Shown: in pieces, positions 26,265 through 34,926 of the stretch
Numbering within the stretch: the stretch's first letter is position 1
Layout of the letters: each line of letters starts with the position of its first letter
DNA from: Paraburkholderia sejongensis
GTDB lineage: Bacteria; Pseudomonadota; Gammaproteobacteria; Burkholderiales; Burkholderiaceae
Reading direction: 5' to 3'
DNA: 64,000 nucleotides
NCBI RefSeq assembly: GCF_020880815.1
Contig: NZ_JAJITD010000003.1
Span: forward strand, 248,001-312,000
The notes under the pieces: model-generated
What the model was told of the DNA's origin: nothing
Seen by the model: only the letters and a program-made list of their open reading frames with translations
Databases searched by the model: none
Translations under genes and position numbers: made by a program

Positions 26265-26717
26265 ATGCAACCCGTTCTGACCCATATCGCCGACATCACA
26301 ATCGAAGTCGGCCAACCGGTGACGGTCGGCGACACCGGCGACGGATTGCGCCGCGTCGTGCCGATTCTCGGCGGCACCATCCGCGGCGAGATTTCCGGCG
26401 AAATCTGCGCGGCCGGCGCGGACTATCAACTGATCCGCGCCGACGGCTTCACGACGCTCGACGCCCGCTACGCAGCGCGTCTCGACAACGGCGAGCATCT
26501 TTTCATCGTCAACACCGGCGTGCGGTTCGGACCCATCGACGTGATGGAGCGGATTACCCGCGGCGAACCCGTGCCACCGGAGCAGGTGTACTTCCGCACC
26601 ACGCCGCGCTTCGAAACCACATCGGCCGCACATGCGTGGCTGAGCCGCCATATCTTCGTCGCGTCGGGTATCCGGCGCCCCGACTGCGTCCAGTTGCAGG
26701 TGTTTCGCGTCGAGTAG
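26265..26717 (+). CDS. DUF3237 family protein
   Basis: A 150-residue soluble beta-barrel-like protein. It matches the DUF3237 pattern: VLTHIADITIEVG near the N-terminus, RRVVPILGGTIRGEISGE, DARYAARLDNGEHLFIVNTG and a C-terminal FRTTPRFETTSAAHAWLSRH. The function of the family is not firmly known to me. The ATG follows CAGGAGA closely. It is convergent with the glycoside hydrolase gene, with 20 bases between the stops. Confidence 0.85.
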   Translation: MQPVLTHIADITIEVGQPVTVGDTGDGLRRVVPILGGTIRGEISGEICAAGADYQLIRADGFTTLDARYAARLDNGEHLFIVNTGVRFGPIDVMERITRGEPVPPEQVYFRTTPRFETTSAAHAWLSRHIFVASGIRRPDCVQLQVFRVE

Positions 26718-26737
26718 TGTCGATTACACGTCGCGAA

Positions 26738-27997
26738 TCAATTGTCCGGATTATTCGCGACAAAACTCTTGAACGCGTTATACGGCGCGCTGATCGGCTT
26801 GCCGTCCACCATGATCCCGTAGGTCTGGTCGCCGCTATCGAGCACGTAGTACATCACCGACTGAACATTGCTCGTCTTGCGCCCGCCGTAGTACTTGCCC
26901 AACCGGCTCGTGACGAAACTGGCACGGTAGTCCTCGTTCTTCTCCGGACCCGTGTTCCATTCGGTGATGATGAACGGCACCCCATAGCGCGCCTTGCAAT
27001 AGGCGGGCAGATCGAAGCCCGGGCCCGCGCCGTCGCTGCCGATGTTGAAGATATCGCCGTACACCTCGTAGTTGTGCCAGGTCGTGATGTCCCAACGCAC
27101 CTTCGGATAGCCGCCCGAGCCGTCCGGTTGCATGCCGTCCCACAGCGCGTCGGACGCGCCGATGTCGGCGACGCAGAAGTTGACCCCGCATTTCGCGTCG
27201 GATTGCACGGCCTTCACGCCGTCGATCATCCCGCGCATCGCGCCGCGCATGATCGGCCAATTGCGGTTGTTGAAGTCGACCACCTTGGTGCCGGCATACG
27301 TAAAGTTGAGCACCGTGTCGTTCTGGCGCGTCAGCTCATTACCGCATTCGTAGATCGTCACGCCGTATTGCTTCAGCGCGTTGGCGATGTTCATCGCCGC
27401 CTGCTGCGCACTGTTGTATGCGGCCGATTCGCTGCTAAACAGATTGCCGACCGAATCGTAGATGCCATGGTTGATCAGCACCAGCAGCGTCATCCCGTTC
27501 GACTGGAACGCCTGCGCCAGTTTGGAGACCGCATAGATCTGGTTCGGATCGTCGGTACAGCCGACCCGATAGCTCGTGCAACCCATGTCCTTCAGGATCG
27601 AGATGAGTTTGGCCGGCGTGTACGTGTAGTCGAAGTGGCCGTTCATCCCGTAGAACGAGCCCGCGGTGGCGGCGACCGCGACGCGCGGATCGCTGCACGG
27701 CAGCCACTGGTCGGCGTCGTTGCACACGTAGAACTGTCCGCCGGTGCCGACGTGCCAGATCCTGCCGCCGTACCACAGCAGCAGCGACACGTTATACGTA
27801 TTGCCGACGGTGCTGCCGTTGCGATAGATGACGCCGTCCTTGACCGTCCACTTGGAGCCGCTCTTGTCGACGATGGTCGAGGCCGACGGGATCGTGGTGC
27901 CGTCCGGCGAGGTGCCGGACACCTGTCCATATGCGTTCATCAGATAGCTGCCGCCGACAGCCGTCAGGCAACCGAGAAATTGACGTCGTGTAATCAT
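26738..27997 (-). CDS. Exported glycoside hydrolase, clan GH-A type
   Basis: A 419-residue secreted or periplasmic protein. The N-terminus MITRRQFLGCLTAVGG has a twin-arginine motif and a possible lipobox Cys (LGC). The catalytic (beta/alpha)8 domain (about 115-410) shows the paired acids expected of clan GH-A: the acid/base in IYECGNELTR and the nucleophile in FIITEWNTG. An N-terminal beta-rich part (about 45-105; KWTVKDGVIYRNG, YGGRIWHVGTGGQFYVCND) may bind carbohydrate. The substrate is unknown; exopolysaccharide cleavage is possible. It has no operon partner and is preceded by a long structured non-coding region. Confidence 0.75.
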   Translation of the reverse strand: MITRRQFLGCLTAVGGSYLMNAYGQVSGTSPDGTTIPSASTIVDKSGSKWTVKDGVIYRNGSTVGNTYNVSLLLWYGGRIWHVGTGGQFYVCNDADQWLPCSDPRVAVAATAGSFYGMNGHFDYTYTPAKLISILKDMGCTSYRVGCTDDPNQIYAVSKLAQAFQSNGMTLLVLINHGIYDSVGNLFSSESAAYNSAQQAAMNIANALKQYGVTIYECGNELTRQNDTVLNFTYAGTKVVDFNNRNWPIMRGAMRGMIDGVKAVQSDAKCGVNFCVADIGASDALWDGMQPDGSGGYPKVRWDITTWHNYEVYGDIFNIGSDGAGPGFDLPAYCKARYGVPFIITEWNTGPEKNEDYRASFVTSRLGKYYGGRKTSNVQSVMYYVLDSGDQTYGIMVDGKPISAPYNAFKSFVANNPDN

Positions 27998-28778
27998 CGC
28001 GAATGCGTTTCCACCGGAATAGTTTTGAAAGAGAACCGGCAATTGCTTGCCGGGGCTTCAGAAAGACGACACGAGCGCGAACCCATTACCCAGTACTCCT
28101 GACTGGTAACGATGAGGTTCCACTCGCCTGATGCGTGACAACGGAGAACGACTGCCTTACTGCCGCGTCACGGCTGGCCGGTTAGTGCCGGCTGGCCGCG
28201 ACGATTTGAGCCCGGAGGTTGCGAGTCACGGCGCGGGGGCCATGACGATCCGCGAGCCCGGCATGCCGGGCCGTTTCTCCGAGGAAGACGGCGACTTGCG
28301 TCGCCTGGCTGATGCGCTGTGCCGACTCGTGAGTCGGAAAAAGTCACTGCGTCAGCCCGTTCGATGGGGGTGAATAATACCGGCTTTGTCGGATTATTTG
28401 GATGCTTCTTGCTCGATTAGCGGGAATTTTCCAGAGATCGCTTTTCGCGAAGGAGATCGGCCTTTTTGTACCGGACGGTGAATTCGTTCGGAGTCCCGAA
28501 ATCGGCCGATTCGACGTGGTCCGGTAAGAATTAGACATTCGTTCCGGGAACGCCGGTTGCGCGGCGACGCGCGATCAGTCAGGTTCGCGCGAAACCGGAC
28601 GACAGAAGGGCGGGATCAGACAGAATTACCGGCGGGCGCGAATCGATCAGTGTGATGAAAATGCGCGCGGGTCGAGAACATTTTTTCGGAATCGACCCTG
28701 CTTATAAGGGTAATCCCCCCGTGCGCAAAGAAGGCGAGTACTCATCTGGAGGCGAGCCGCGTGCGCTTCATGCAAACA
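27998..28778. other. Long non-coding region rich in symmetric elements
   Basis: About 780 bases with no convincing gene. Visible elements are a ten-base direct repeat CGGCTGGCCG (28171-28180 and 28189-28198), a perfect 16-base palindrome GCCCGGCATGCCGGGC (28256-28271), and an inverted repeat CCGACTC/GAGTCGG (28322-28337). An AT-richer block follows at about 28370-28560. It lies upstream of the hydrolase gene and probably carries its promoter and operators. Two short open frames here look fortuitous. Confidence 0.5.
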
Positions 28779-28799
28779 GGCGGACCCTGGGGGTCCGCC
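28779..28799 (-). terminator. Terminator of the GAF-GGDEF gene
   Basis: GGCGGACCC (28779-28787) and GGGTCCGCC (28791-28799) form a perfect 9-base stem with a three-base loop, about 35 bases beyond the stop of the minus-strand cyclase gene. Read on the minus strand it is followed by TGTTT, a modest U-run. Confidence 0.7.
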
Positions 28800-28834
28800 G
28801 GCGCAGCACATTGCAGTGTTGCGATGTTGCGGTG

Positions 28835-29869
28835 TCAGGCGGAAGTTGGCTGACCGTTGTCGCGGGTTCTCGCGCGTTGCCGGTCGCGCTTGTTCTCATA
28901 CATTGCCGCGTCGGCGAGCGCGATTGCCTGATCCGCACTGACGAAGTGCACCGCGACCACGCCGACGCTCAGCGAGATCGGGTCCGCCGAGTAGCGGCCC
29001 GACAGGCTCGCGCCATCGGCCGCCGCGGCGATGCGCGTGCGAATGTCGTCCGCGCTGCGGTTCGCCTGGGCGGCGTCGAGCGGGCCCGGGCTCACGAACG
29101 CGAATTCGTCGCCGCCGAGCCGCGCGACCATATCGCCCTCGCGCGTGACACTGCGCACGAGATGCGCGCACGCGGTCAGATGACTGTCGCCGGCCGCATG
29201 GCCGTATTGGTCGTTGATCTTCTTGAAGCCGTCAAGGTCGATCATCCCGACGATCACATACGCGCCGTCTCGCGCGGCGCGCGCGAGCAGGCGGTTCAGT
29301 TCGTCGAGGAACGCGCGCCGGTTGGGCAGGCCGGTCAATGGATCGGTCAGCGCGGACTTCGCGAGGTACTCGTTCGACTGCCGCAGTTCTTTCAGAAGGC
29401 GTTCACGTTCGAGATGCTGGGCGATGATCCGCGAGAACAGATTGAGCGCGCTGCGCGCGCGCGGGCCGATCATCTGGCTTTGCTTGCTGGCCGCGCACAG
29501 CGTGCCGATCACAAGGCCGTTGCTCGCGCAGATCGGCGCGCTCGCATAAGTCTCGATGCCGAGCGCTTTGGCCGCGTCGCTGTCGGGCCACAGCGTACTG
29601 ACGCTGGCAGTGAAGCGGCAGCCTTCTTCGATACAGCGCTTGCACAGCGTGTCTGCCCACGGTACTTCGAGGCCCTCGGGGATCTGCAACTCGCCGGTGT
29701 TGCGCGCGAAGTCGACGAACTGGATGCCTGCTGCTTCATCGATCGAGGTCAGATACACCGACTCCAGGCCGGTGACGATCTGCAGCATTTCGAGCAGCGG
29801 CCTCGTCAGCTGCTCCAGGCTTTCCGCCGAAGCCACCGATTCCGAAAGCCGCTCGAGCATTGATTCCAT
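28835..29869 (-). CDS. GAF-GGDEF diguanylate cyclase
   Basis: A 344-residue soluble protein that should make cyclic di-GMP from two GTP. A GAF domain (about 20-155) with a notable cysteine cluster (DTLCKRCIEEGC) may sense a ligand or redox state. A short helix leads to the GGDEF domain (about 172-335), with TDPLTGLPNRRAF, the intact active-site loop GGDEF (252-256) and an RxxD inhibitory site (R243-D246) exactly five residues before it. Catalysis with product feedback is therefore expected. I chose the ATG at 29869 for GAGG six bases upstream. It ends at a clear hairpin. Confidence 0.9.
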   Translation of the reverse strand: MESMLERLSESVASAESLEQLTRPLLEMLQIVTGLESVYLTSIDEAAGIQFVDFARNTGELQIPEGLEVPWADTLCKRCIEEGCRFTASVSTLWPDSDAAKALGIETYASAPICASNGLVIGTLCAASKQSQMIGPRARSALNLFSRIIAQHLERERLLKELRQSNEYLAKSALTDPLTGLPNRRAFLDELNRLLARAARDGAYVIVGMIDLDGFKKINDQYGHAAGDSHLTACAHLVRSVTREGDMVARLGGDEFAFVSPGPLDAAQANRSADDIRTRIAAAADGASLSGRYSADPISLSVGVVAVHFVSADQAIALADAAMYENKRDRQRARTRDNGQPTSA

Positions 29870-30196
29870 GAATACCTCGTTTGAACTGGAGTGGCTCAAT
29901 TGAACAGGACTGTAACAGCACAGCCGCCAGTATATTTGACCGGATCGCCTGCCGACCGGGTCAGGTATCGCGGTAAACGCCGTGCCGGTTAGTACGGTTA
30001 TCGGCACCGGCACGCGCGATCTTTCGCGGACGGATCAATCCTGCGAAGTCGAGCGCTGCGCAAGGATCGACCGGCGCCCGCGACGCACGCAAAAATGGAT
30101 TACATTCTGTCGTCCAACAGGCCGGATCGACCCGCTCGAGCCCGAGACCTTCGCCGCCTCAACCCCAATCCTTAACGTAGAGGATCGTGAACGACC
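29870..30196. other. Divergent intergenic region
   Basis: Separates the cyclase gene (minus) from the nitronate monooxygenase gene (plus). It contains a perfect inverted repeat GTGCCGGT (29982-29989)/ACCGGCAC (30006-30013) with a 16-base loop and AT-rich patches at about 29925 and 30090. No gene or recognisable operator was identified. Confidence 0.4.
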
Positions 30197-31315
30197 ATGA
30201 GCACTCCAGCGCAAACAACGAACAAAGACGGTAAGCGAGCGTTGCTGAGCACCCTCGGCATCCACAAGCCGATCATCCAGGCGCCGATGGCCGGCGTCAC
30301 CGCGCCGGCGCTGGCCGCCGCGGTCTCGAACGCGGGCGCGCTCGGTTCGCTCGGCGTCGCCGCGATGAACGTGGAGAATGCGCGCAACGCGATCCGGCAG
30401 ACCCGCGAGCTGACGACCCGGCCGTTCAACGTCAACGTGTTCTGCCATCGCCCGGCGACGTCGGATGCGGCCGTCGAGCGCGCCTGGCTCGACTGGCTCG
30501 AGCCGGTATTTCGCCAATACGACGCGACGCCGCCGCAAACGCTCACGGAGATTTACACGAGCTTCGTCGCCGATGAAGCGATGCAGAAAATGCTGCTGGA
30601 AGAAAAGCCGGCGGTCGTGAGTTTTCATTTCGGCTTGCCGCCCGATGCGGTGATCGCCCGCCTCAAGCACGCGGGCATCCGTCTGCTGGCGAGCGCGACC
30701 CAGCTCGACGAAGCGGCCGCGGCGGTCGAAGCGGGCGTCGATGCGATCGTCGCGCAGGGGATCGAAGCGGGCGGCCATCGCGGCACCTTCGACACGACCG
30801 AGCGCGACGAGCGCCTGGGCACCTTCGCGCTGACGCGCCTGATCGCGAGCGAGTTCGACGTGCCGGTGATCGCGGCCGGCGGCATCATGGACGGCGCCGG
30901 CATCGCCGCCGCGCTCGCGCTCGGCGCGCAGGCCGCGCAACTGGGCACCGCGTTCGTCGCCTGTCCGGAGACCTCGATCGACGACGCGTATCGCGCGGCC
31001 CTGCTCGGCGACGCCGCGCGTCAGACCACCCTCACGGCGGCGATTTCGGGGCGCCTGGCGCGCAGCATCGTCAATCGCTTCACCGCGCTCGGCGAGGACC
31101 CGCACGCGCCGCGCGTGCCGTCCTATCCGATCACCTACGACGCGGGCAAGGCGCTGAACGCGGCCGCCAAAGCGGGCGGCGAAACGGGCTACGGCGCGCA
31201 GTGGGCGGGGCAGGCCGCGCGACTCGCACGCTCGTTGCCGGCCGCCGAACTGGTCGCGCAACTGGAGCGCGAGACGCGCGAGAGTATCGAGCGGCTGGGC
31301 AAGGGTTGGGCGTGA
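30197..31315 (+). CDS. Nitronate monooxygenase (FMN-dependent, NPD family)
   Basis: A 372-residue TIM-barrel flavoenzyme that oxidises nitronates such as propionate-3-nitronate. The N-terminus [20 protein letters not shown] is the class I signature. Further elements are VVSFHFGLP, the FMN-phosphate and catalytic His region [31 protein letters not shown] and [10 protein letters not shown]. It is cytoplasmic and appears monocistronic. The ATG at 30197 follows AGAGGA by about twelve bases, somewhat long spacing. The physiological substrate could differ, as these proteins are often annotated only by family. Confidence 0.88.
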   Translation: MSTPAQTTNKDGKRALLSTLGIHKPIIQAPMAGVTAPALAAAVSNAGALGSLGVAAMNVENARNAIRQTRELTTRPFNVNVFCHRPATSDAAVERAWLDWLEPVFRQYDATPPQTLTEIYTSFVADEAMQKMLLEEKPAVVSFHFGLPPDAVIARLKHAGIRLLASATQLDEAAAAVEAGVDAIVAQGIEAGGHRGTFDTTERDERLGTFALTRLIASEFDVPVIAAGGIMDGAGIAAALALGAQAAQLGTAFVACPETSIDDAYRAALLGDAARQTTLTAAISGRLARSIVNRFTALGEDPHAPRVPSYPITYDAGKALNAAAKAGGETGYGAQWAGQAARLARSLPAAELVAQLERETRESIERLGKGWA

Positions 31316-31468
31316 TCCCTTCGTTTCGACGTCCTACAATTATCCGGTTGTCCGACGCGCGTTTCCGCCGCCAAACGGCGGGGCGCGCGCCGATCGCTGT
31401 GCCGTTCCCGTCCCCGTGCGACGTGCTCACCGATCCCGCACGGTTCCTTCCCTACCAAGGAGTAAGCG

Positions 31469-32488
31469 ATGCGAAAGATGCAGGCAGTGCAAGTAGCGAA
31501 AGCCGGCGGTCCGCTGGAACTCGTCGAACGCGAAGTGCCGGAACCGCCCGAAGGACATGTGCTCGTGAAGGTCCAGGCGTGCGGGATCTGCCATAGCGAC
31601 TCGATGACGAAAGAAGGGCACTGGCCGGGGCTGCAGTTTCCGCGCGTGCCCGGTCACGAGATTGCCGGCGTGATCGACAAGCTCGGCGCGCGCGTCGACG
31701 ACTGGCAAGTCGGCCAGCGCGTCGGCGTGGGTTGGCACGGCGGCCACTGCGGTCATTGCGAACATTGCCGGCATGGCGACTTCGTGCTGTGCAAGCGCGG
31801 CCAGATTCCCGGCATCAGCTACGACGGCGGCTACGCGGAATATATGGTCGCGCCGCAGGAAGCGCTCGCGCGGATGGCCGAAGACCTGTCCGACGTCGAC
31901 GCTGCGCCGCTCCTTTGCGCGGGGATCACCACCTTCAACGCGCTGCGCAACAGCGGCGCGCGCGGCGGCGACGTGGTCGCGATTCTCGGTATCGGCGGGC
32001 TCGGCCATCTCGGCGTGCAGTACGCGCGCAAGCTCGGCTTCGTGACGGTGGCGATCGCGCGCGGCCAGGACAAGGCGCCGCTCGCGCGGCAGCTGGGCGC
32101 GCATCACTACATCGACAGCGCGTCGCAGAACGTCGCCGAAGCGTTGCAGGCGCTCGGCGGCGCGCGCGTGATCCTGGCCACCGCGACGAGCGGCAAGGCG
32201 ATGAGCGCGGCGCTCGGCGGCCTCGGTCTGAACGGCAAGCTGATCATGGTCGGCGTATCCGAAGAGCCGGTCGAAGTGCCGATCACGCAGTTCATCATGG
32301 GCCGCCATTCGGTGCAGGGCTGGCCGTCGGGCACCGCGGCGGATTCGACCGAAACGCTCGCGTTCAGCGCGCTGGCCGGCGTGAAGCCGATGATCGAGGA
32401 GTATCCGCTGTCGCGCGCGGCCGAGGCCTACGACCGGATGATGAGCGGCAAAGCGCGCTTTCGGGTCGTGCTGAAGCCGGGCGCGTGA
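31469..32488 (+). CDS. Zinc-dependent alcohol dehydrogenase (AdhP-like)
   Basis: A 339-residue medium-chain dehydrogenase. Catalytic zinc ligands are in ACGICHSD (C41) and PGHEIAG (H63-E64). The structural zinc site is complete (C94, C97, C100, C108 in HCGHCEHCRHGDFVLC). The Rossmann motif GIGGLGHLG binds NAD(P). AAGGAG lies seven bases upstream of the ATG. It resembles bacterial primary-alcohol and cinnamyl-type dehydrogenases; the actual substrate is not evident. It lies about 150 bases after the nitronate monooxygenase gene, with no sign of functional linkage. Confidence 0.88.
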   Translation: MRKMQAVQVAKAGGPLELVEREVPEPPEGHVLVKVQACGICHSDSMTKEGHWPGLQFPRVPGHEIAGVIDKLGARVDDWQVGQRVGVGWHGGHCGHCEHCRHGDFVLCKRGQIPGISYDGGYAEYMVAPQEALARMAEDLSDVDAAPLLCAGITTFNALRNSGARGGDVVAILGIGGLGHLGVQYARKLGFVTVAIARGQDKAPLARQLGAHHYIDSASQNVAEALQALGGARVILATATSGKAMSAALGGLGLNGKLIMVGVSEEPVEVPITQFIMGRHSVQGWPSGTAADSTETLAFSALAGVKPMIEEYPLSRAAEAYDRMMSGKARFRVVLKPGA

Positions 32489-32538
32489 AGAAGTGAGCGG
32501 GGCGGGGCAGGCCTCATATCCACGCCCACGCCCCCATT

Positions 32539-32754
32539 TCACTGCACGTTCGCCACTTTCCCGCCATCGGCCGCCGGCATTTCGCGCACCACGCGGAAGC
32601 CGAAATAGCCGCGCCGCACGCCGACCGGCACCGCGGCGCGGCTCGCCGCCCGCACGAACGACGGCACGTTCGACCACGACCCGCCGCGAATCACGCGCCG
32701 GGTGCAGCTGGCGGCGTCATGGACGTTGCCGTCGATGTTTTCGTGGGCGCTGTG
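32539..32754 (-). pseudogene. C-terminal remnant of a formylglycine-generating enzyme (SUMF1) family gene
   Basis: On the minus strand the frame ending at TGA 32539-32541 reads [20 protein letters not shown] and then [10 protein letters not shown], the hallmark C-terminus of SUMF1/FGE-sulfatase domain proteins. Upstream the similarity fades at [14 protein letters not shown], where family members have a longer HESYDG-type loop, and the N-terminal 200 or so residues are missing. No start codon with a ribosome-binding site precedes it. It is best read as a decayed fragment left between the dehydrogenase and GST genes. Confidence 0.7.
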
Positions 32755-32837
32755 CGATAGCGTTGCTGCGAAGCTTGCGCTCGAACTGGCAGGCGGCGAC
32801 CGCGGCCGCCGTGACGTTCACCTGGCAAGCGCCTCAA

Positions 32838-33482
32838 TCACGCCGCCTCTGCATTGCGCCTCTGCTGTTCCTCGGCATACAACGCGAACTCTTCGGCGAA
32901 CGCCTTCGCCACCGCGGGCCGGCGCGCGATGCGTTCGTAGTAAGCGTGCACCGCCGGCCACTCCGCGAGCTCGACGCCGCTATATTGCGCCCAGTTCAAT
33001 ACGGTGACCAGATAGGCATCCGCCACCGTGAAGTGGTCCAGCAGAAATTCGCGTTCACGTAGGTGCTGTTCGAGCAGATTCAGGCGCAGCGCAACTCTCT
33101 TGAGCGTATAGCTGCGCACGTCATCGGTCGCGAGCGGATCGAGCAGCGGAACGAATACACCCTTATGAAGCTCGGTGCTGATGAATCCAAGCCACTCCTG
33201 CAGTTTTGCGCGCTGCGCGGTGCCGGATTTCGGCGCGAGTTGCGCGGCCGGAAACGCATCGGCGACATACGGCAGGATCGCGGTGTTTTCTCGTAGCAGC
33301 CAGCCTTCGTCGGTACGGAGCACCGGTACCTGGCCGAGCGGATTGATGGGGTAGAAATCGGTGCCGTCACGCAACCGCTTCGACTTCGTATCCACTTCGA
33401 CAAAGCGCGCGTGCACGCCGGCCTCGTAGAGCGAAATGCGCGTGGCAAGCGAACACGCGAGCGGCGAAAAGTAAAGTTCCAT
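32838..33482 (-). CDS. Glutathione S-transferase family protein
   Basis: A 214-residue cytosolic GST. The N-terminal thioredoxin-like domain starts MELYFSPLACSLATRISLYE, the bacterial beta-class pattern with a Cys near position 10. NPLGQVPVLRTDEGWLLREN gives the glutathione-binding VPVL and the ENTAIL equivalent of the SNAIL motif. The helical C-terminal domain (about 90-205) has the folding motif FTVADAYLVTVLNW. Start ATG nine bases after GGGAG. It is divergent from a TetR gene across a 69-base region with a palindromic operator, so it is probably repressed by that regulator. Confidence 0.92.
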   Translation of the reverse strand: MELYFSPLACSLATRISLYEAGVHARFVEVDTKSKRLRDGTDFYPINPLGQVPVLRTDEGWLLRENTAILPYVADAFPAAQLAPKSGTAQRAKLQEWLGFISTELHKGVFVPLLDPLATDDVRSYTLKRVALRLNLLEQHLREREFLLDHFTVADAYLVTVLNWAQYSGVELAEWPAVHAYYERIARRPAVAKAFAEEFALYAEEQQRRNAEAA

Positions 33483-33506
33483 GCGGATGTCTCCCGGGCG
33501 TTGAAG

Positions 33507-33530
33507 TTTTTGTACTATAGTGAACAAAAA
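33507..33530. promoter_or_regulatory. Operator-like palindrome between GST and TetR genes
   Basis: The outer arms TTTTTGT (33507-33513) and ACAAAAA (33524-33530) are inverted. They enclose the self-complementary ACTATAGT (33514-33521). It sits centrally in the 69-base divergent region, where it would block both promoters if bound by the TetR-family protein. Binding is inferred. Confidence 0.65.
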
Positions 33531-33551
33531 TCGACGGCGCCACATATTTTT

Positions 33552-34220
33552 ATGCATACCGGTACAAAAAATGACAAGCGGCCACGCGGCCGCCCTCGCA
33601 ACTACGATTCGCATCAGGCACTGAGCGATGCACGCGACGCCTTCTGGCACAGCGGTTATTCGGGCACGTCGCTCGATACGCTGAGCGAGGCGACCGGCAT
33701 GAACCGGCCGAGTCTGTACAGCGCGTTCGGCGACAAGCACGCGCTTTATCTGGACACGCTCGATCGCTACATCGAACTCGGCCGCAATGCGATGCAAGCC
33801 GCGCTGGATGGCGATCGCCCGTTGGCCGACGCGTTGCTGGCTGTCTATGAGAGCGCGCTGGCGCTTTATCTGCCGCTGGGCGAGGTGCCGCGTGGCTGTT
33901 TCCTGATCGGCACCGCGACGGTGGAATCGAGAGCGGACGCCGAGGTACGCGAAAGGCTCGCGCGCGGTCTCGATACGTTCGATGCCGAGTTCACGCGACG
34001 GCTCGAACGCGCGCAAGCAGAAGGCGAACTCGACGCAGCGGCGAATCCGGCGCTGCTCGCGAAAGTCGCATCTGCGTTGTTGCACAGTCTCGCGTTGCGC
34101 TCGCGCGCGGGCGATTCACGCGAGTCGCTGCGAGCGACCGTTCAGGCTGGGGTTGCATTGATTTGCGGCAGGCCGCCCGCGGCGCAGGTGCCAGGCAAGC
34201 GGCGCAAGCCGAAGCGCTAG
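33552..34220 (+). CDS. TetR/AcrR family transcriptional regulator
   Basis: A 222-residue repressor. The N-terminal helix-turn-helix (about 18-65; ALSDARDAFWHSGYSGTSLD and MNRPSLYSAFGDKHALY) is typical of the family. The C-terminal domain includes VPRGCFLIGTATVE, seen in a subgroup that regulates GST, NemA or oxidoreductase genes. The ATG at 33552 is the only in-frame start near the divergent promoter. A palindromic operator lies in the intergenic region with the GST gene, suggesting autoregulation and control of detoxification. Confidence 0.9.
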   Translation: MHTGTKNDKRPRGRPRNYDSHQALSDARDAFWHSGYSGTSLDTLSEATGMNRPSLYSAFGDKHALYLDTLDRYIELGRNAMQAALDGDRPLADALLAVYESALALYLPLGEVPRGCFLIGTATVESRADAEVRERLARGLDTFDAEFTRRLERAQAEGELDAAANPALLAKVASALLHSLALRSRAGDSRESLRATVQAGVALICGRPPAAQVPGKRRKPKR

Positions 34221-34318
34221 CGGGGCAGCGACGCGAGGGAGCGGAGCGGCGAGAGGCGGGGGGCTGAAATCGACAAGCCGAACTTTGCGCCCACGCTGGC
34301 CCGACAACGAGCGCTCAT

Positions 34319-34684
34319 TCACTCTGGCGCAAGCTGGCAAAAACTCAGGCGATTGCCGAACGGATCGGTGATCAGCATTTGCCGTCCCCAGTCGACGGTT
34401 TCCACGCCGGGCCGCGCATATCGGTAGTGCTTCGCCTGTAACTCCCGATGCAGCGAATCGATATCGTCGACCGGCAGAAACACGGCCGAGCCGGGGGTGC
34501 CGTCGCCGTAATGCTCGCTCAGATGGAACACGACGTTGTCGCGTTTGATCTGTGCGTAGAGCGGTAGATCGTCGGCGAAGCGGTGTTCCCAGTCGAGCGT
34601 GAAGCCCAGATAGTCGAGATAGAACTCGTAAGCTGTCTGGACCGAGAAGATGCGCAGAATCGGAATGGCGTTGCGAAGGGTCAT
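34319..34684 (-). CDS. Glyoxalase/bleomycin resistance (VOC) superfamily protein
   Basis: A 121-residue single VOC-fold protein with paired beta-alpha-beta-beta-beta modules: AIPILRIFSVQTAYEFYLDY at the N-terminus, FHLSEHYGD, and the ending MLITDPFGNRLSFCQ. It resembles the Ble-type proteins annotated as glyoxalase superfamily. The substrate and metal use cannot be read. It is convergent with the TetR gene and stands alone. Confidence 0.87.
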   Translation of the reverse strand: MTLRNAIPILRIFSVQTAYEFYLDYLGFTLDWEHRFADDLPLYAQIKRDNVVFHLSEHYGDGTPGSAVFLPVDDIDSLHRELQAKHYRYARPGVETVDWGRQMLITDPFGNRLSFCQLAPE

Positions 34685-34926
34685 GGCATCACGTTCCTGT
34701 GTGTGATTCGCGACGAGCTGGTTGTATTTGATGACCTTGCGCTGCTGGTACCGTTTCGAAATCGAAAACGACCGCTGCGAGATTTTGCATGGTTATGGTT
34801 CTGCTACCGTTTTTAGGCGCCTATTCTGAATATCGGTCCGCGAAAGCGCAATCGGCATCACGCATAAAGTTCGCAGCGTGACGGCCCCCGGAGCCCCGCC
34901 ACGCGCATCAACATCTCCCGCACCAG

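Noticed and set aside
28131..28538. Two short open frames in the non-coding stretch before the hydrolase
   Set aside because: No ribosome-binding sites or family features; they overlap palindromes and repeats.
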